64,000 nucleotides of DNA from Gillisella taibaishanensis (GCF_001938985.1 NZ_MKIN01000022.1:434001-498000); one strand, 5' to 3'. Positions 18,168-28,851 are shown, numbered from the stretch's first letter. A program made the numbers and translations. The notes: a model not told the origin generated them from the sequence alone.

Positions 18168-19739
18168 TCAGGCTTCTCCGACCGCCTTCTCGGCGGCGGC
18201 AATTTCGGCCTGCCGCTTGGCGACTTCATCGCCGATTGGCGGCCCCTTGAAGCGCCGCTGCTCGAACAGCACCCAAATAACAGCCGTCAACGCCAGGAAG
18301 CCGACGGTAATGTAGAGAGCCCACTGGTTCGGCGGCTGCACGCCGATGATAAAGATTGCGATCATGGCGAGGATGACGAGCAGACCGACGATTTTATAGG
18401 CACCGATTCCCATGTCCCACGGCCCCATCTTCGGCCATTTCGCCGAGCCGATTACCTTCATCCCGAGCACGATCGGAATGGCGAAAGACAGAAACAGGAA
18501 GATAACCGTGCAGGACACCACGATCGTATAGGCAGACGAGCCTGCGATGGTGACCAGCGAAGCGCCCCAAACGAACAGGACTGATAGAACAGACCCGACC
18601 CAGATGGCCGTGGCCGGGGTGCGGAATTTCGGGCTGACGCTCGACAATGCCTTGGAAAAAGGCAGGCCGCCATCGCGTGCGAAGGCATACATCATTCGCG
18701 ATACCGAGGTGACGGTGGCCAGGCCGCAGATGAACTGGGCAACGAAGATCGCGACATAGAGGATGTTGGCGATAACCGGATTGGTAACGCTGTTCAGCGT
18801 CCAGAAGAATACGTTCCAGCCCTGCCCCGCCGCCTCTTTCATGTCAGGTATGGCGAGAAGGAAGGCCAGCAGCATGATATAGCCGAAGACCGAGGCCCAG
18901 ATAACCGAGGAAATCATCCCCTTCGGCACCGATTCCGAGGCCTTGATGGTTTCTTCTGAGGTGTGAGCCGAGGCGTCATAGCCGGTGATCGTATAGATCG
19001 GCAGCAGCAGGCTGAGCGCGAAAATATACCAGGTGCTGCCAGTCTGCGGCCAGACGGGCGCATCGCCGGCAGGCGTGCCCGAATAATTGGTGAACGTCCA
19101 GATTCGCGAGAAGTCCCAGGAATTTGCACCGACCAGGCAGACGATCGTCAACGCAATGGCCGTGATGAAGATCAGATAGCCGGAAATGTCGGTGAGCTTG
19201 GCCGTGAGCTTGATGCCGAGATGGTTGATCAGCGCCTGCACGGCGGTGATGCCAGCCACGAAAATGATCTGGTTGGCGAAGCCGCCTGCCGTCGTCGTAT
19301 CGACGTTGGTACCAAACCAACTGGCCAGAGACCCGGCGAAAAAGCCCCAGGTGCCGACATTGATGGCGCCAAGCACGGTGACGAGGCCGATGAGGTTGAA
19401 CCAGGCCGTGACCCAGCCGGTGAAGCGGTTGCCGAGGATCGAGCCCCAGTGATAAAGCCCGCCGGCGGTGGGATAGGCAGAAGCAATCTGGGCCATGCCG
19501 AGCGCGAAAACGCCTGAAATAATGCAGCCCAGCGGCCAGCCGATACCGATGGCCGCGCCGCCGGCCCCTGACGTCGCCTGGGCTAGCGAATTGATGCCGC
19601 CTGAGAGAATACAGATGATCGAGAAGGAAATCGCAAAGTTCGAGAATGAACTCATGCGGCGCTCCAGTTCCTGGGCATAGCCCATGGAATGGAGAATGTG
19701 CAGGTCGTCCTGCTTATCGCTATCGGAATAACCGGTCAT
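18168..19739 (-). CDS. APC-family amino acid permease (GABA permease-like)
   Basis: 523 aa with about twelve membrane helices. The N-terminal LHSMGYAQELERRMSSFSNF is the hallmark of the amino acid/choline transporter branch (yeast UGA4/HNM1-like), followed by AISFSIICILSGG and GWPLGCIISG. The motif GYDASAHTSEETIKASESVP is also typical of this branch. Likely imports GABA, other amino acids or choline by proton symport; the substrate is inferred. Stand-alone promoter likely in the long gap upstream. The C-terminus (KRQAEIAAAEKAVGEA) is cytoplasmic. Confidence 0.92.
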   Translation of the reverse strand: MTGYSDSDKQDDLHILHSMGYAQELERRMSSFSNFAISFSIICILSGGINSLAQATSGAGGAAIGIGWPLGCIISGVFALGMAQIASAYPTAGGLYHWGSILGNRFTGWVTAWFNLIGLVTVLGAINVGTWGFFAGSLASWFGTNVDTTTAGGFANQIIFVAGITAVQALINHLGIKLTAKLTDISGYLIFITAIALTIVCLVGANSWDFSRIWTFTNYSGTPAGDAPVWPQTGSTWYIFALSLLLPIYTITGYDASAHTSEETIKASESVPKGMISSVIWASVFGYIMLLAFLLAIPDMKEAAGQGWNVFFWTLNSVTNPVIANILYVAIFVAQFICGLATVTSVSRMMYAFARDGGLPFSKALSSVSPKFRTPATAIWVGSVLSVLFVWGASLVTIAGSSAYTIVVSCTVIFLFLSFAIPIVLGMKVIGSAKWPKMGPWDMGIGAYKIVGLLVILAMIAIFIIGVQPPNQWALYITVGFLALTAVIWVLFEQRRFKGPPIGDEVAKRQAEIAAAEKAVGEA

Positions 19740-20508
19740 TATGACCCCCAGTTAAGCCGAGGCATGACACCTCGGCGGCCTCTGCCTTTCGTCTGCCGGC
19801 TGTTGCCGTTACAGACCATTTGCAGTCTTCGCTGCTCCCTGACGGGACCTTTCGTTATCCACGCAAATCGGCGGGATGCTGCGGAGCGTCACGGTCCCGT
19901 AATGACGATCCGAATTTTCATTTTTGTCTAAAATCAACTTTAGTCGAGCGAAAAGTGAACTTCCACGCTCGCAAATGGCCATGCAATTCACGTGCCTGTT
20001 CGCGCCATTCGTGCGTCAGCCGCCGTCACCGATCCGTCTTCGAGCACGTCGACCGACCAGAGCGGCATCTTTGAGAACCGTAAACCAGGCGGTTTAGCTT
20101 CAAAACTCATGGATATACCAGGAAGACGGTGGGAGACAGTTTGACCGCGGCGCGTCGAAAAGTCGTTTTTTCTAAAAAGGCCCGATTGACTCGCTGCCCG
20201 TCTGTCGTCTTATCTTTGCGCAAACGACCGGCGAAGACCGGAGGGGAACCGAAGAGGCATCAAAGACCTGGCACACCATCAGGGTAGCGCGCTTATGTTG
20301 ACCTTGGCCGCCATTGGCCCGGTCAGATCCTGCATTACACAGAATTACGCCGGATTGCTGCGTGAACAGCGCGTTCGCAATACTTGGCCTATGTTCAGTG
20401 CGAGGCAGAGGAAGCACACAAGCACCGTCACATAACTATCATCTACGCCGCCTATTCAGTCGCTCGGCTCAACGCAGACCGTTTTGCAGATCCACAAGGA
20501 GAACACCC
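19740..20508. other. Long divergent intergenic region
   Basis: 769 bp between the permease and the ABC importer, the two genes pointing away from each other. Open frames here have no coding look or family motif. It probably holds both promoters and regulator sites; the only clear signal is the AAGGAG ribosome site (20496-20501) for the binding protein. No tRNA or repeat was recognised. Confidence 0.5.
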
Positions 20509-21618
20509 GTGAACATCCGTTTGCACCGCATCCTTTCGCTGTCGACCGCCATGGTCGTGGCAACGACCGCCTATGCCAGCGCAGCAGAGCCGAGCGCCGA
20601 CCTGATCGCCGCCGCCAAAAAGGAAGGCATGCTGACCACCATCGCCCTTCCCCACGACTGGTGCGGCTATGGCGACGTGATTGCCGGCTTCAAGAAGAAA
20701 TATCCTGAAATCAAGGTCAACGAGCTGAACCCGGATGCCGGTTCGGGCGATGAAATCGAAGCGATCAAGGCCAACAAAGGCAATACCGGCGACCAGGCTC
20801 CCGACGTGATCGACGTCGGCCTGTCCTTCGGCCCGACCGCCAAGGCCGACAAGTTGATCCAGCCCTACAAGGTCTCCACCTGGGACAGCATTCCGGCGGA
20901 AGCCAAGGATGCCGACGGCTACTGGTACGGCGACTACTACGGCGTCATGGCCTTCGAAGTGAACAAGGACCTCGTCAAGGATGCGCCGAAGGATTGGGCC
21001 GATCTGCTGAAGCCTGAATATGCCAATATGGTTGCACTCGGCGGCGATCCGCGCACTGCAAACCAGGCGATCTCGGCCATCTTTGCCGCCGGTCTTTCGG
21101 CTTCCAAGGGTGATGCGGACAAGGCTGGTGAAGAAGGCCTGAAGTTCTTCAAGTCGCTCAACGAAAAGGGCAACTTCGTTCCCGTCGTCGGCAAGCCGGC
21201 AACGCTTGCCCAGGGCACGACCCCGATCACGCTGCGCTGGGACTACAATGCCCTGGCCGGTCGCGACTCGCTCAAGGGCAACCCGCCGGTCGACGTTATC
21301 GTTCCGGCCTCCGGCGTCGTTGCCGGTGTTTACGTCCAGGCGATCTCGGCCTACGCACCGCATCCGAACGCCGCCAAGCTGTGGATGGAATATCTCTATT
21401 CTGACGAAGGCCAGATTGGCTGGCTGAAGGGCTATTGCCACCCGATCCGCTTCAACGATCTCGCCAAGAACAGCAAGATCCCGGCGGACGTTCTGGCCAA
21501 GCTGCCTGACCCGAAGGCTTACGAAAAGGCCGTGTTCCCGACGCTGGCCCAGCAGGACGCCTACAAGAAGACCATCACTGAAGGTTGGGATAAGGTCGTC
21601 GGCGCCGCCGTCAAGTAA
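20509..21618 (+). CDS. ABC transporter substrate-binding protein (family 1, AfuA/PotD-like)
   Basis: 369 aa periplasmic protein with a signal peptide (about 1-24, ATTAYASA-AE). The mature part begins with DLIAAAKKEGMLTTIALPHDW and includes EVNKDLVKDAPKDWADLL and a late hinge, as in iron(III), 2-aminoethylphosphonate and polyamine binders. The ligand is not readable; no paired Tyr cluster typical of ferric binders stands out. GTG start at 20509 is set by AAGGAG eight bases ahead; the open frame further upstream is not family-like. First gene of a four-gene import operon, followed by a hairpin that likely sets higher expression of this gene. Confidence 0.93.
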   Translation: MNIRLHRILSLSTAMVVATTAYASAAEPSADLIAAAKKEGMLTTIALPHDWCGYGDVIAGFKKKYPEIKVNELNPDAGSGDEIEAIKANKGNTGDQAPDVIDVGLSFGPTAKADKLIQPYKVSTWDSIPAEAKDADGYWYGDYYGVMAFEVNKDLVKDAPKDWADLLKPEYANMVALGGDPRTANQAISAIFAAGLSASKGDADKAGEEGLKFFKSLNEKGNFVPVVGKPATLAQGTTPITLRWDYNALAGRDSLKGNPPVDVIVPASGVVAGVYVQAISAYAPHPNAAKLWMEYLYSDEGQIGWLKGYCHPIRFNDLAKNSKIPADVLAKLPDPKAYEKAVFPTLAQQDAYKKTITEGWDKVVGAAVK

Positions 21619-21634
21619 ACCTTATACCTCTTTG

Positions 21635-21660
21635 GCCTCCCCATTTCAGGATGGGGAGGC
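21635..21660 (+). promoter_or_regulatory. Intercistronic hairpin
   Basis: GCCTCCCCAT / ATGGGGAGGC with a 6-nt loop between the binding-protein and first permease genes. Such stems commonly protect the upstream mRNA end or partly terminate, raising binding protein over permease. Confidence 0.7.
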
Positions 21661-21687
21661 TATTCTGTCCCTGACGGAGACCATGCC

Positions 21688-22557
21688 ATGCAAGCCAACA
21701 AGGCGGACCGACATCGAATTTTGTTCGACTGGCTGGGCATCGCGCCCTTTATGCTGTTCGCCCTGATGTTTCTCATCATCCCGACGCTCTACCTGGTCAC
21801 AGGCGCGTTTCAGGATGCGGAGGGCAACGTGACGCTCGTCAATATCGCCGGGCTGTTCACCGACAAGATCATGTCTTCCTTTTCGATCAGTATCCGCATC
21901 AGCATCGCCTCTGCGATCGGTGGGATTCTGCTCGGCTTCTATCTGGCCTGGGCGCTGGTTCTGGGCGGGTTGCCACCGGCACTGCGCGGCGCGGTCATGA
22001 CATTTTGCGGGGTTGCATCCAACTTCGCCGGCGTGCCGCTTGCTTTCGCCTTCCTGGCCACACTGGGCCGTCTCGGCCTGATCACCATGGTGCTGCGCGA
22101 TTGGTTCGGCTTCAATCTATATGCCAGCGGCTTCAACCTGCTGAGCTTCACCGGCTTGACGCTGACCTATATGTATTTCCAGATCCCGCTGATGGTGCTG
22201 ATCATCACGCCGGCGCTGGAAGGTCTTCGCAAGGAATGGCGGGAAGCGGCTGAAAGCCTCGGCGCAAGCCACTTCCAATACTGGACAAAGGTGGCGTTGC
22301 CGATCCTGTTTCCGAGCATTGCCGGCGCCTTCATGCTGCTGTTTGCCAATGCTTTCGGCGCCATCGCCACCGCCTATTCGCTGACCGGCAGCTCGCTCAA
22401 TATCGTGCCGATCCAGCTCTATGCCCAGATCCGCGGCGATGTGCTGCATAATGCCAATCTCGGCTACGCGCTTGCCTTCGGTATGATCGTCGTCACAGGC
22501 ATTTCCAATCTCATCTATATCACGCTACGCGTGCGCGCCGAACGGTGGCAGAAATGA
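21688..22557 (+). CDS. ABC transporter permease
   Basis: 289 aa, about six membrane helices of the BPD_transp_1 fold. The cytoplasmic coupling loop EAAESLGASHFQYWTKVALP matches the EAA motif (EAA-x3-G) that contacts the ATPase. ATG at 21688 behind ACGGAGACC. Its TGA overlaps the ATG of the second permease (ATGA). Works with that protein as the heterodimeric channel of the importer. Confidence 0.94.
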   Translation: MQANKADRHRILFDWLGIAPFMLFALMFLIIPTLYLVTGAFQDAEGNVTLVNIAGLFTDKIMSSFSISIRISIASAIGGILLGFYLAWALVLGGLPPALRGAVMTFCGVASNFAGVPLAFAFLATLGRLGLITMVLRDWFGFNLYASGFNLLSFTGLTLTYMYFQIPLMVLIITPALEGLRKEWREAAESLGASHFQYWTKVALPILFPSIAGAFMLLFANAFGAIATAYSLTGSSLNIVPIQLYAQIRGDVLHNANLGYALAFGMIVVTGISNLIYITLRVRAERWQK

Positions 22558-23342
22558 AGCCGCAGAAGTTTTTCGCCTGGTTGGCCATCGCCATCAGCAG
22601 CCTCTATTTCATCGTGCCGCTGATCGCGACCTTTGAGTTCTCGCTGCGGATGCGCCGTGGCGAATATTCCTTCGACGCTTACCGCACAGTGCTTTCGGAC
22701 GGCAATTTCCAGGCCTCCTTCGGCTATTCGATGGTCATGGCGATCCTGACCATCGCCATGATCACGCTTCTGGTGGTGCCGACAGCCTATTGGGTGCGCC
22801 TGCGGCTGCCGCAGATGCGGCCGGTGATCGAATTCATTACCATGATGCCTCTGGTCATCCCGGCAATCGTGGTCATCTTCGGCTATCTGCGGCTTTATAA
22901 TTCCTCGTCCTTCCTGCCGCTGACGGCGACCACCTCGGGCACGGACCTGCTGTTCCTGTTCGGCCTGATGACGCTGTCCCTGCCCTATACCTATCGCTCC
23001 GTCGACGCCGCCATGCGCGCCATCGATGTGCGCACTTTGACCGAGGCGGCCCAAAGCCTTGGAGCAGGCTGGTGGCTGATCCTGTTTCGCTGTATTTTTC
23101 CCAATGTGCTGACGGGCGTTCTCTCCGGCGCCTTCATCACCTTTGCCATCGTCATTGGTGAATTCACGATTCCGTCGCTGCTCAACCGGCCGGCTTTCGG
23201 ACCCTATCTGCAATTGATCGGCGCCAACCGCGCCTATGAGCCACCGGCGCTCGCCATCATCGCCTTTGCCATGACCTGGCTCAGCATCGCGCTCCTCAAT
23301 ATCATCGCCCTTTTTACCAAGCCCTTGCCCTCCAAGGCCTGA
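22554..23342 (+). CDS. ABC transporter permease, second subunit
   Basis: 262 aa, six membrane helices. EAA loop TEAAQSLGAGWWLILFRCIFP is present in the expected place. The ATG at 22554-22556 overlaps the preceding stop by four bases; an in-frame GTG three codons earlier is possible but unlikely. Related to PotC/PhnV-type subunits. Confidence 0.94.
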   Translation: MKPQKFFAWLAIAISSLYFIVPLIATFEFSLRMRRGEYSFDAYRTVLSDGNFQASFGYSMVMAILTIAMITLLVVPTAYWVRLRLPQMRPVIEFITMMPLVIPAIVVIFGYLRLYNSSSFLPLTATTSGTDLLFLFGLMTLSLPYTYRSVDAAMRAIDVRTLTEAAQSLGAGWWLILFRCIFPNVLTGVLSGAFITFAIVIGEFTIPSLLNRPAFGPYLQLIGANRAYEPPALAIIAFAMTWLSIALLNIIALFTKPLPSKA

Positions 23343-23352
23343 GACCGATCCC

Positions 23353-24411
23353 ATGTCCTTTCTGACCCTGACTCATATCAAGAAGAGCTTCGGCCCGATC
23401 CAGGTCGTTCACGATTTCAACATGTCGATCGAGAAGGGCGAATTCATTTCCTTTCTCGGGCCGTCCGGCTGCGGAAAGACCACCATCCTGCGCATGATCG
23501 CCGGCTTCGAGACGACAACCGACGGCGTCATCTCCATTGCCGGAAAGGACCAGAACGGCCTGAAGCCAAACCAGCGCAATATCGGCATGGTCTTCCAGGC
23601 CTATGCCCTCTTCCCCAACATGACCGTGTTTGACAATGTCGCCTTCGGCCTGAAGATCGCCAAGAAGCCGAAGGCGGAGATCGAAAGCCGGGTCAAGGAA
23701 ATGCTGAAGCTGATCCATCTCGATCATCTGGCCGATCGCTATCCTTACCAGATGTCCGGCGGCCAGCAGCAGCGCGTGGCGCTGGCCCGCGCACTCGCCC
23801 CGAAGCCGCAGGTGCTGTTGCTCGACGAACCGCTGTCGGCGCTCGACGCCAAGATCCGCGTATCGCTGCGCGAAGAAATCCGCCAGATCCAGCGCCAGCT
23901 CGGCATCACCACCGTCTTCGTCACCCATGATCAGGAAGAAGCCCTGTCGATTTCGGACCGGATCGTGGTGATGAATGCCGGCCGTGCCGACCAGATCGGG
24001 TCGCCCTCGGAAATATACAATCATCCGCAAACCCGCTTCGTCGCCTCCTTCGTCGGGACGCTCAACCTCATCGATGCCAAGGTCACGGACGCGGCCAGCA
24101 ATACGATCCAGATCGGCGATCAGCAGGTCAGCCTGAAAAAGCCGCTCGGCAAGGCCAATGGCGAAACCGTCACCGTGGCCCTGCGCCCGGAAGCCGGCTC
24201 GCCAGCCGAAAGCGCCAAGGGAGATATACGCCTCACGGGAAAAGTGGCTTCAAGCCACTTCCTCGGCTCGATCATCCGCACGAAGCTCGATCTCGGCGGC
24301 ACGATGCTGTCATTCGACATGTTCAACGACCCCGGCATAAGCCCGCCGACCATTGGTGAGGCTGTTACTTTGAAGTTTGCCAAGGAAGATCTGATGGTTG
24401 TCGCGGACTGA
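23353..24411 (+). CDS. ABC transporter ATP-binding protein
   Basis: 352 aa. Walker A GPSGCGKTT (residues 37-45), Q-loop, signature MSGGQQQRVALARALA, Walker B VLLLDEPLSALD and switch His in VFVTHDQEEA. After residue about 240 comes a TOBE-like regulatory domain (VALRPE...). Characteristic of the PotA/FbpC/PhnT importers. Starts 10 bp after the second permease, so same operon. Confidence 0.95.
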   Translation: MSFLTLTHIKKSFGPIQVVHDFNMSIEKGEFISFLGPSGCGKTTILRMIAGFETTTDGVISIAGKDQNGLKPNQRNIGMVFQAYALFPNMTVFDNVAFGLKIAKKPKAEIESRVKEMLKLIHLDHLADRYPYQMSGGQQQRVALARALAPKPQVLLLDEPLSALDAKIRVSLREEIRQIQRQLGITTVFVTHDQEEALSISDRIVVMNAGRADQIGSPSEIYNHPQTRFVASFVGTLNLIDAKVTDAASNTIQIGDQQVSLKKPLGKANGETVTVALRPEAGSPAESAKGDIRLTGKVASSHFLGSIIRTKLDLGGTMLSFDMFNDPGISPPTIGEAVTLKFAKEDLMVVAD

Positions 24412-24540
24412 AATAATGATTCAAAATATAATTATATAAAATAATAATACACTAAGGGGTTGAAATAATTCGCCTATTCCCATTTTTTACTAATTTTCAA
24501 TAGGTACATGAGATAACGCTACCAACCAGGAGATAGCGTT

Positions 24541-26268
24541 ATGGGTTTGATGTCCTTTGGATTTGGAGACGGTGCAAAAGACGTCTTGGAAGCTCTCAGC
24601 CGATCACAGGCAATCATCGAGTTTGATATTCAAGGGAATATCCTCGACGCAAATGAGAACTTCTGCAAAGCGCTCGGTTATCAAAAGTCGGAGATCATCG
24701 GCAAGCATCACCGCATCTTTGTTGATCCCGAGGAAGTCAACAGCAAGGCCTATTCGGACTTTTGGGCCAAGCTCATCACTGGCCAGTTCGACCAGCGCCA
24801 GTACAAGCGCATGACCAAGTCGGGAGAGCCCATCTGGATCGAAGCCTCGTACAATCCGGTATTTCGCGGTAAAAAACCCTACAAGATCATAAAAATTGCC
24901 ACTGATATCACCGCCTCCAAAAAGAGGGCGATGGATAACAATGGCAAGATCGAGGCCCTGGCACGCGCTCAGGCTATCATCGAATTCACGCCAACTGGCC
25001 AGATCCTGACTGCCAACGAAAACTTCTGCAAGACGCTTGGCTATGAGCTGAACGAAATCGTCGGCAAACATCATCAGATGTTTTGCGATCAGGCTTACGC
25101 AGCGTCGGCAGATTACAAGGAATTCTGGCGCAAGCTCGGTGCCGGCGAATATCAGACCGATGAATTTCTGCGCATCGGCAAAGGCGGTAAAAAGGTCTAT
25201 ATTCAGGCGACCTATAATCCGATTTTGGACGAAAAAGGCAATGTCATCAAGGTCGTGAAGTTCGCAACCGATGTGACCGGCCGCGTCAACGCGATCGCTG
25301 CGATCGGCGCGGGTCTGGAACGCCTGTCCAACTGCAATTTGCGCATGACAATCGACGAGCCCTTCATCGCCACGTTCGAACATCTTCGCAACGACTTCAA
25401 CATGTCGATCAGCAAGGTTCAGGAGACACTCGCGCTGGTTCTGGCGGAGACCACGGCCGTCACCCATAACAGCCAGGAAATGCTGGAAAGCTCGGCAAGC
25501 CTTGCCCAGCGGTCAGAGCAACAGGCTGCTGCTCTGGAACAGACATCTGCCGCCCTTGAAGAGATTACCGCAACGGTAAAGGAATCCAGCACCCGCACCA
25601 AGGAAACCCGCAACCTCGTGCGGGACGCCCGCCAGGCCGCAACCGAGTCGGTCGAAGTCGTCAATTCGACCGTGGATGCAATGAGCCGGATTGAAGGGGC
25701 GTCGAAGGAGATCGGCAATATCATCAGCGTCATCGATGAGATCGCCTTCCAGACAAACCTTCTTGCGCTCAATGCCGGCGTAGAGGCCGCTCGTGCCGGT
25801 GAAGCTGGTAAAGGCTTTGCCGTCGTCGCTCAGGAAGTACGCGAACTTGCCCAGCGCTCCGCCAAGGCAGCAAAGGAAATTGCAGCGCTGATTGCGAAAT
25901 CCGGCAACGAAGTCAAAGATGGCGTGCGCCTGGTTGCGGAAACAGGTGAAGCACTAAACCGGATCTCAACCTTCGTTCAGTCGATCGACACCAATATAGA
26001 AGCGATTGCCACAGCGGCTGCCGAACAATCCACCAGCCTCGGCGAAATCAATTCTGCGGTCAACGCGCTCGACCAGGTAACGCAACAGAATACCGGCATG
26101 GTCAGCGGCATAAATGCGATCAGCGAGGCCTTGTCCAGCGGTGCCGCAAATCTATCGGCGCTCGCCAACCGCTTCCAGCTCAACCGGCGCAGCGCCATCC
26201 GCGAGCCAGGAAGTTCGGCGGCGATGCGGGGCTCCGAACGCCGCGGCCAGCGCCGCGACGCGGCCTGA
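24541..26268 (+). CDS. Soluble PAS-PAS methyl-accepting chemotaxis protein
   Basis: 575 aa with no membrane helix. Two tandem PAS domains, about residues 15-125 and 137-250, are clearly duplicated: each has IIEF-x-GxI/L-x-AN-ENFCK-LGY, KHH and a W/Y-I-x-A(S/T)YNP stretch. This is the arrangement of redox/oxygen receptors such as Aer2 relatives. A linker with [16 protein letters not shown] resembles a HAMP exit, then the signalling hairpin with [20 protein letters not shown]. There is no C-terminal NWxxF tether. Upstream 130 bp are very AT-rich; the ribosome site is AGGAGATAGCGTT. Likely senses an internal redox or metabolic signal. Confidence 0.93.
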   Translation: MGLMSFGFGDGAKDVLEALSRSQAIIEFDIQGNILDANENFCKALGYQKSEIIGKHHRIFVDPEEVNSKAYSDFWAKLITGQFDQRQYKRMTKSGEPIWIEASYNPVFRGKKPYKIIKIATDITASKKRAMDNNGKIEALARAQAIIEFTPTGQILTANENFCKTLGYELNEIVGKHHQMFCDQAYAASADYKEFWRKLGAGEYQTDEFLRIGKGGKKVYIQATYNPILDEKGNVIKVVKFATDVTGRVNAIAAIGAGLERLSNCNLRMTIDEPFIATFEHLRNDFNMSISKVQETLALVLAETTAVTHNSQEMLESSASLAQRSEQQAAALEQTSAALEEITATVKESSTRTKETRNLVRDARQAATESVEVVNSTVDAMSRIEGASKEIGNIISVIDEIAFQTNLLALNAGVEAARAGEAGKGFAVVAQEVRELAQRSAKAAKEIAALIAKSGNEVKDGVRLVAETGEALNRISTFVQSIDTNIEAIATAAAEQSTSLGEINSAVNALDQVTQQNTGMVSGINAISEALSSGAANLSALANRFQLNRRSAIREPGSSAAMRGSERRGQRRDAA

Positions 26269-26280
26269 CCTCAGCGATAT

Positions 26281-26327
26281 AAATGCGCAACACCCCGGCG
26301 AAAACCACGCCGGGGTGTTGCGCATTT
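26281..26327. terminator. Very strong bidirectional-type hairpin
   Basis: A perfect 19-bp stem (26281-26299 with 26309-26327) and 9-nt loop, 12 bp past the chemoreceptor stop. Its ends AAAT/ATTT give short U tracts. Terminates the chemoreceptor transcript. Confidence 0.85.
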
Positions 26328-26414
26328 CGGCATTTTTGCTTTGCGGAGCAGCGGGCAATAGGACAGTTTTCTCCCGATCGTCAGCCAGGCGTTTCGTGAG
26401 AAGGAAAGCTGCCC

Positions 26415-27305
26415 ATGTCCGCCCAGCCCGCCCTGACCCTCCCTGCCCTCACCGTCATCGACACCATATCCGATCCCGGCAAGAGCGACCGTGCCAATGA
26501 GGATCGGCTCGGCTATAACACCCACGCCGCCTTCGTTCTGGATGGCGCGACAGGGCTTGGCGAGCGGCAGTTCATGGAAGGCTACGGCTCCGACGCCGCC
26601 TGGATCGCCCAATTTGCGGGAAAACGGCTGGGAGGCGAGCTCGGTCCTGATACCAATGTCACGGACCTGATCCGCGCCATTGCCTTTGACGCCCACGAGC
26701 TTTTTACCGCCACCGCCGGCGAGCAGCCCCGCTATGCCTGGCCGCTGGCAGCGCTCGCCGCCTTGAGGGTCACCGCCGCCGGCGCCGAATTCATCGGGCT
26801 TGGCGACAGCGTGCTGTATCTCTTGCACGACGATGGCCGGACCGAGACCCATATGGCGCTACCTGACGCCTTTGCCCGCGAACAGCTGGCCGCCCGCGCC
26901 CATGTGGAGCGTGTCGGCGGCATCGGCGCCAGCGGCATGGCCGCGAGCGATCCTGACACGCTCGACGAATTGCGCCGCGCCAGGGAAAAGCAGAACACAC
27001 CTGACGGATGGATCTGGTCTCTGGGCCTCGTGCCTGACGCCGCCGACCACCTCGCCCGCGCACCGCTGGAGATCAAGGGCGGAACCACAGCACTAATCTG
27101 CTCGGACGGGCTTGCCGATCTCGTCAGCCTCTACAAGGCCTATGACCCGGCATCCCTGATCAAACGCGCCGCCACATCAGGGCTGAAGTCGCTGGTGTCT
27201 GAACTCAGGCATTTCGAGCGCGAAGTAGATCCTGACGGGCTGCAATATCCCCGCTTCAAGCAATGCGACGACACGACCGCGATTCTCTGCCGGATCGACA
27301 GCTGA
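26415..27305 (+). CDS. PP2C-family protein serine/threonine phosphatase
   Basis: 296 aa, soluble, catalytic domain only. PPM motifs: RANEDRLGY (metal Asp/Glu region), AAFVLDGATGLG (DG metal site), FIGLGDSVLYLL (GD motif), ALICSDGLADLV (SDG metal Asp) and KQCDDTTAILCRI (DD at C-terminus). All metal-binding Asp residues appear present, so it is probably active. No sensor domain or partner kinase nearby. Close to hisC, with which it converges leaving only two bases between stop codons. ATG behind AAGGAAAG. Confidence 0.87.
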   Translation: MSAQPALTLPALTVIDTISDPGKSDRANEDRLGYNTHAAFVLDGATGLGERQFMEGYGSDAAWIAQFAGKRLGGELGPDTNVTDLIRAIAFDAHELFTATAGEQPRYAWPLAALAALRVTAAGAEFIGLGDSVLYLLHDDGRTETHMALPDAFAREQLAARAHVERVGGIGASGMAASDPDTLDELRRAREKQNTPDGWIWSLGLVPDAADHLARAPLEIKGGTTALICSDGLADLVSLYKAYDPASLIKRAATSGLKSLVSELRHFEREVDPDGLQYPRFKQCDDTTAILCRIDS

Positions 27306-27307
27306 GT

Positions 27308-28366
27308 TCAATTTAAAATCTGATGTAGTGCATCGAGCAACCGGTCGCATTCCTCATCGGTTCCGATGCTGATACGCAGAAAATCCTCGATGCGCTCGCT
27401 GCCAAAGCGGCGGACCAGAACACCACGATCACGCAGCGCCTGCAGCAGCTCCGCACCCTTGCGATCGGTGTGGCGCGCAAACACGAAATTGGCGCTCGAC
27501 GGCAGGATCGTAAAGCCAAGTTGCTGCAAGGAAAGGCTCAAGCGCTCGCGGCTGGCGATCAGCATATCGCGGTGACGGGTGAACCACTCCTGATCCTGCC
27601 AGGAGGCCAAGGCGCCTGCCTGCGCCAGCCGATCCAGCGGATAGGAATTAAAGCTGTCCTTGACCCGCTCCAGCGCCTCGATCAGATGCCGCTGGCCCAT
27701 GGCAAAGCCGACGCGCAGACCGGCCAGCCCGCGCGACTTCGAAAAGGTCTGCACGACCAGAAGGTTCGGGCAGGACCTGATCAGCGACACAGCACTCTCG
27801 GCGCCGAAATCGACATAGGCCTCGTCAATGACCACAACCTTCTGCGGATGCGCCAGCACCAGCGCCTCGATATCGGCAAGCGGCAGGGCAATCCCTGTCG
27901 GCGCGTTGGGATTGGGCAAAATGATCGCGCCGCAATCCGGCCCATAGTCCTCGATCCGCACCCGCATCGCATCGTCAAGCGGCACCGTGCGAAAACCGAT
28001 GCCGTAAAGCCGGCAATAGGTCGGGTAGAAGCTGTAGGTGATATCGGGAAACAGCAGATCCCGCTCGTGGTTGAGCAGAGCCTGGAACGTGTGCGCCAAG
28101 ACTTCATCCGACCCGTTGCCGACGAAAATCTCCTCCGCATCAAGACCATGGCTTGCCGCAATAGCTTGCCGGAGCGCCAGCCCGGTCGGGTCGGGATAAA
28201 GCCTCAAGGCATCATCCGACGCCTCCTTGATCGCGGCGATAGCCAGCGGCGACGGCCCATAGGGGCTTTCATTGGTATTGAGTTTTATCAGTCCGCCCTG
28301 CTTCGGCTGCTCGCCCGCCACATAGGGCGTCAGCGTGTGAACGATGGGGCTCCAGAATTGGCTCAT
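27308..28366 (-). CDS. hisC: Histidinol-phosphate aminotransferase
   Basis: 352 aa, PLP-dependent fold type [14 protein letters not shown] at the N-terminus, [29 protein letters not shown] and the PLP Lys in [18 protein letters not shown] are all HisC hallmarks. Converts imidazole-acetol phosphate to histidinol phosphate with Glu; some rhizobial paralogues also act on aromatic amino acids. No other his gene is adjacent, common in this group where several hisC copies exist. Start chosen at ATG 28364-28366; a second ATG two codons upstream (28372) is equally possible, and neither has a clear ribosome site. Confidence 0.92.
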   Translation of the reverse strand: MSQFWSPIVHTLTPYVAGEQPKQGGLIKLNTNESPYGPSPLAIAAIKEASDDALRLYPDPTGLALRQAIAASHGLDAEEIFVGNGSDEVLAHTFQALLNHERDLLFPDITYSFYPTYCRLYGIGFRTVPLDDAMRVRIEDYGPDCGAIILPNPNAPTGIALPLADIEALVLAHPQKVVVIDEAYVDFGAESAVSLIRSCPNLLVVQTFSKSRGLAGLRVGFAMGQRHLIEALERVKDSFNSYPLDRLAQAGALASWQDQEWFTRHRDMLIASRERLSLSLQQLGFTILPSSANFVFARHTDRKGAELLQALRDRGVLVRRFGSERIEDFLRISIGTDEECDRLLDALHQILN

Positions 28367-28448
28367 GATCATCACCGGGGAAGTTGCACCTGCCAAAGCC
28401 TCGATTGGACAAAGAGCGCCGCAGGTATGAGACGATATAGCATCGGAC

Positions 28449-28508
28449 CGAAAAGTGGGAACCGGTTTTCGCAAAACTCCGGTGCCCAAACAAAGAGTTA
28501 GAGCATCG
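28449..28508 (+). repeat. Rhizobial intergenic repeat, GGGAACCGGTTT family, copy 3
   Basis: GAAAAGTGGGAACCGGTTTT then CGCAAAACTCCGG and AGAGCATCG. This is the form most often seen in Rhizobiales intergenic space. The rest of the 485-bp gap (28367-28851) shows no gene; its right end is AT-rich and likely holds the acyltransferase promoter. Confidence 0.7.
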
Positions 28509-28851
28509 TCCCGATTCCGATTTTCTGCACCATGCTCAAAGTTGTTCTATCGCAGCCAAGGCAGCAATCAAGGCCCTTGGGGAAGCAATTGGACCTCAGG
28601 CTGTCGTTGCCAAGGTGCAATAGATAGCGCCTTTGCGACAACAGCGAGCAAGGCTCGGGCCCACACTTGGGATCAATCAAAGCAAAACCCAAAAAATCCA
28701 TGAACATTTTCAATATCGATTTCTGAAGTCGTATCTCATTTTGAACAGAGTTCCCGGGAATAACGTCGCAAACAAGACATAGTCGGGATCGCAATATATA
28801 GTTATCTAATATAAACATATATATTGCTGCTTATATTGTGAGGGGATGTAC

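Noticed and set aside
27470..28501. 343-codon plus-strand frame
   Set aside because: Antisense to hisC, whose family motifs are complete.
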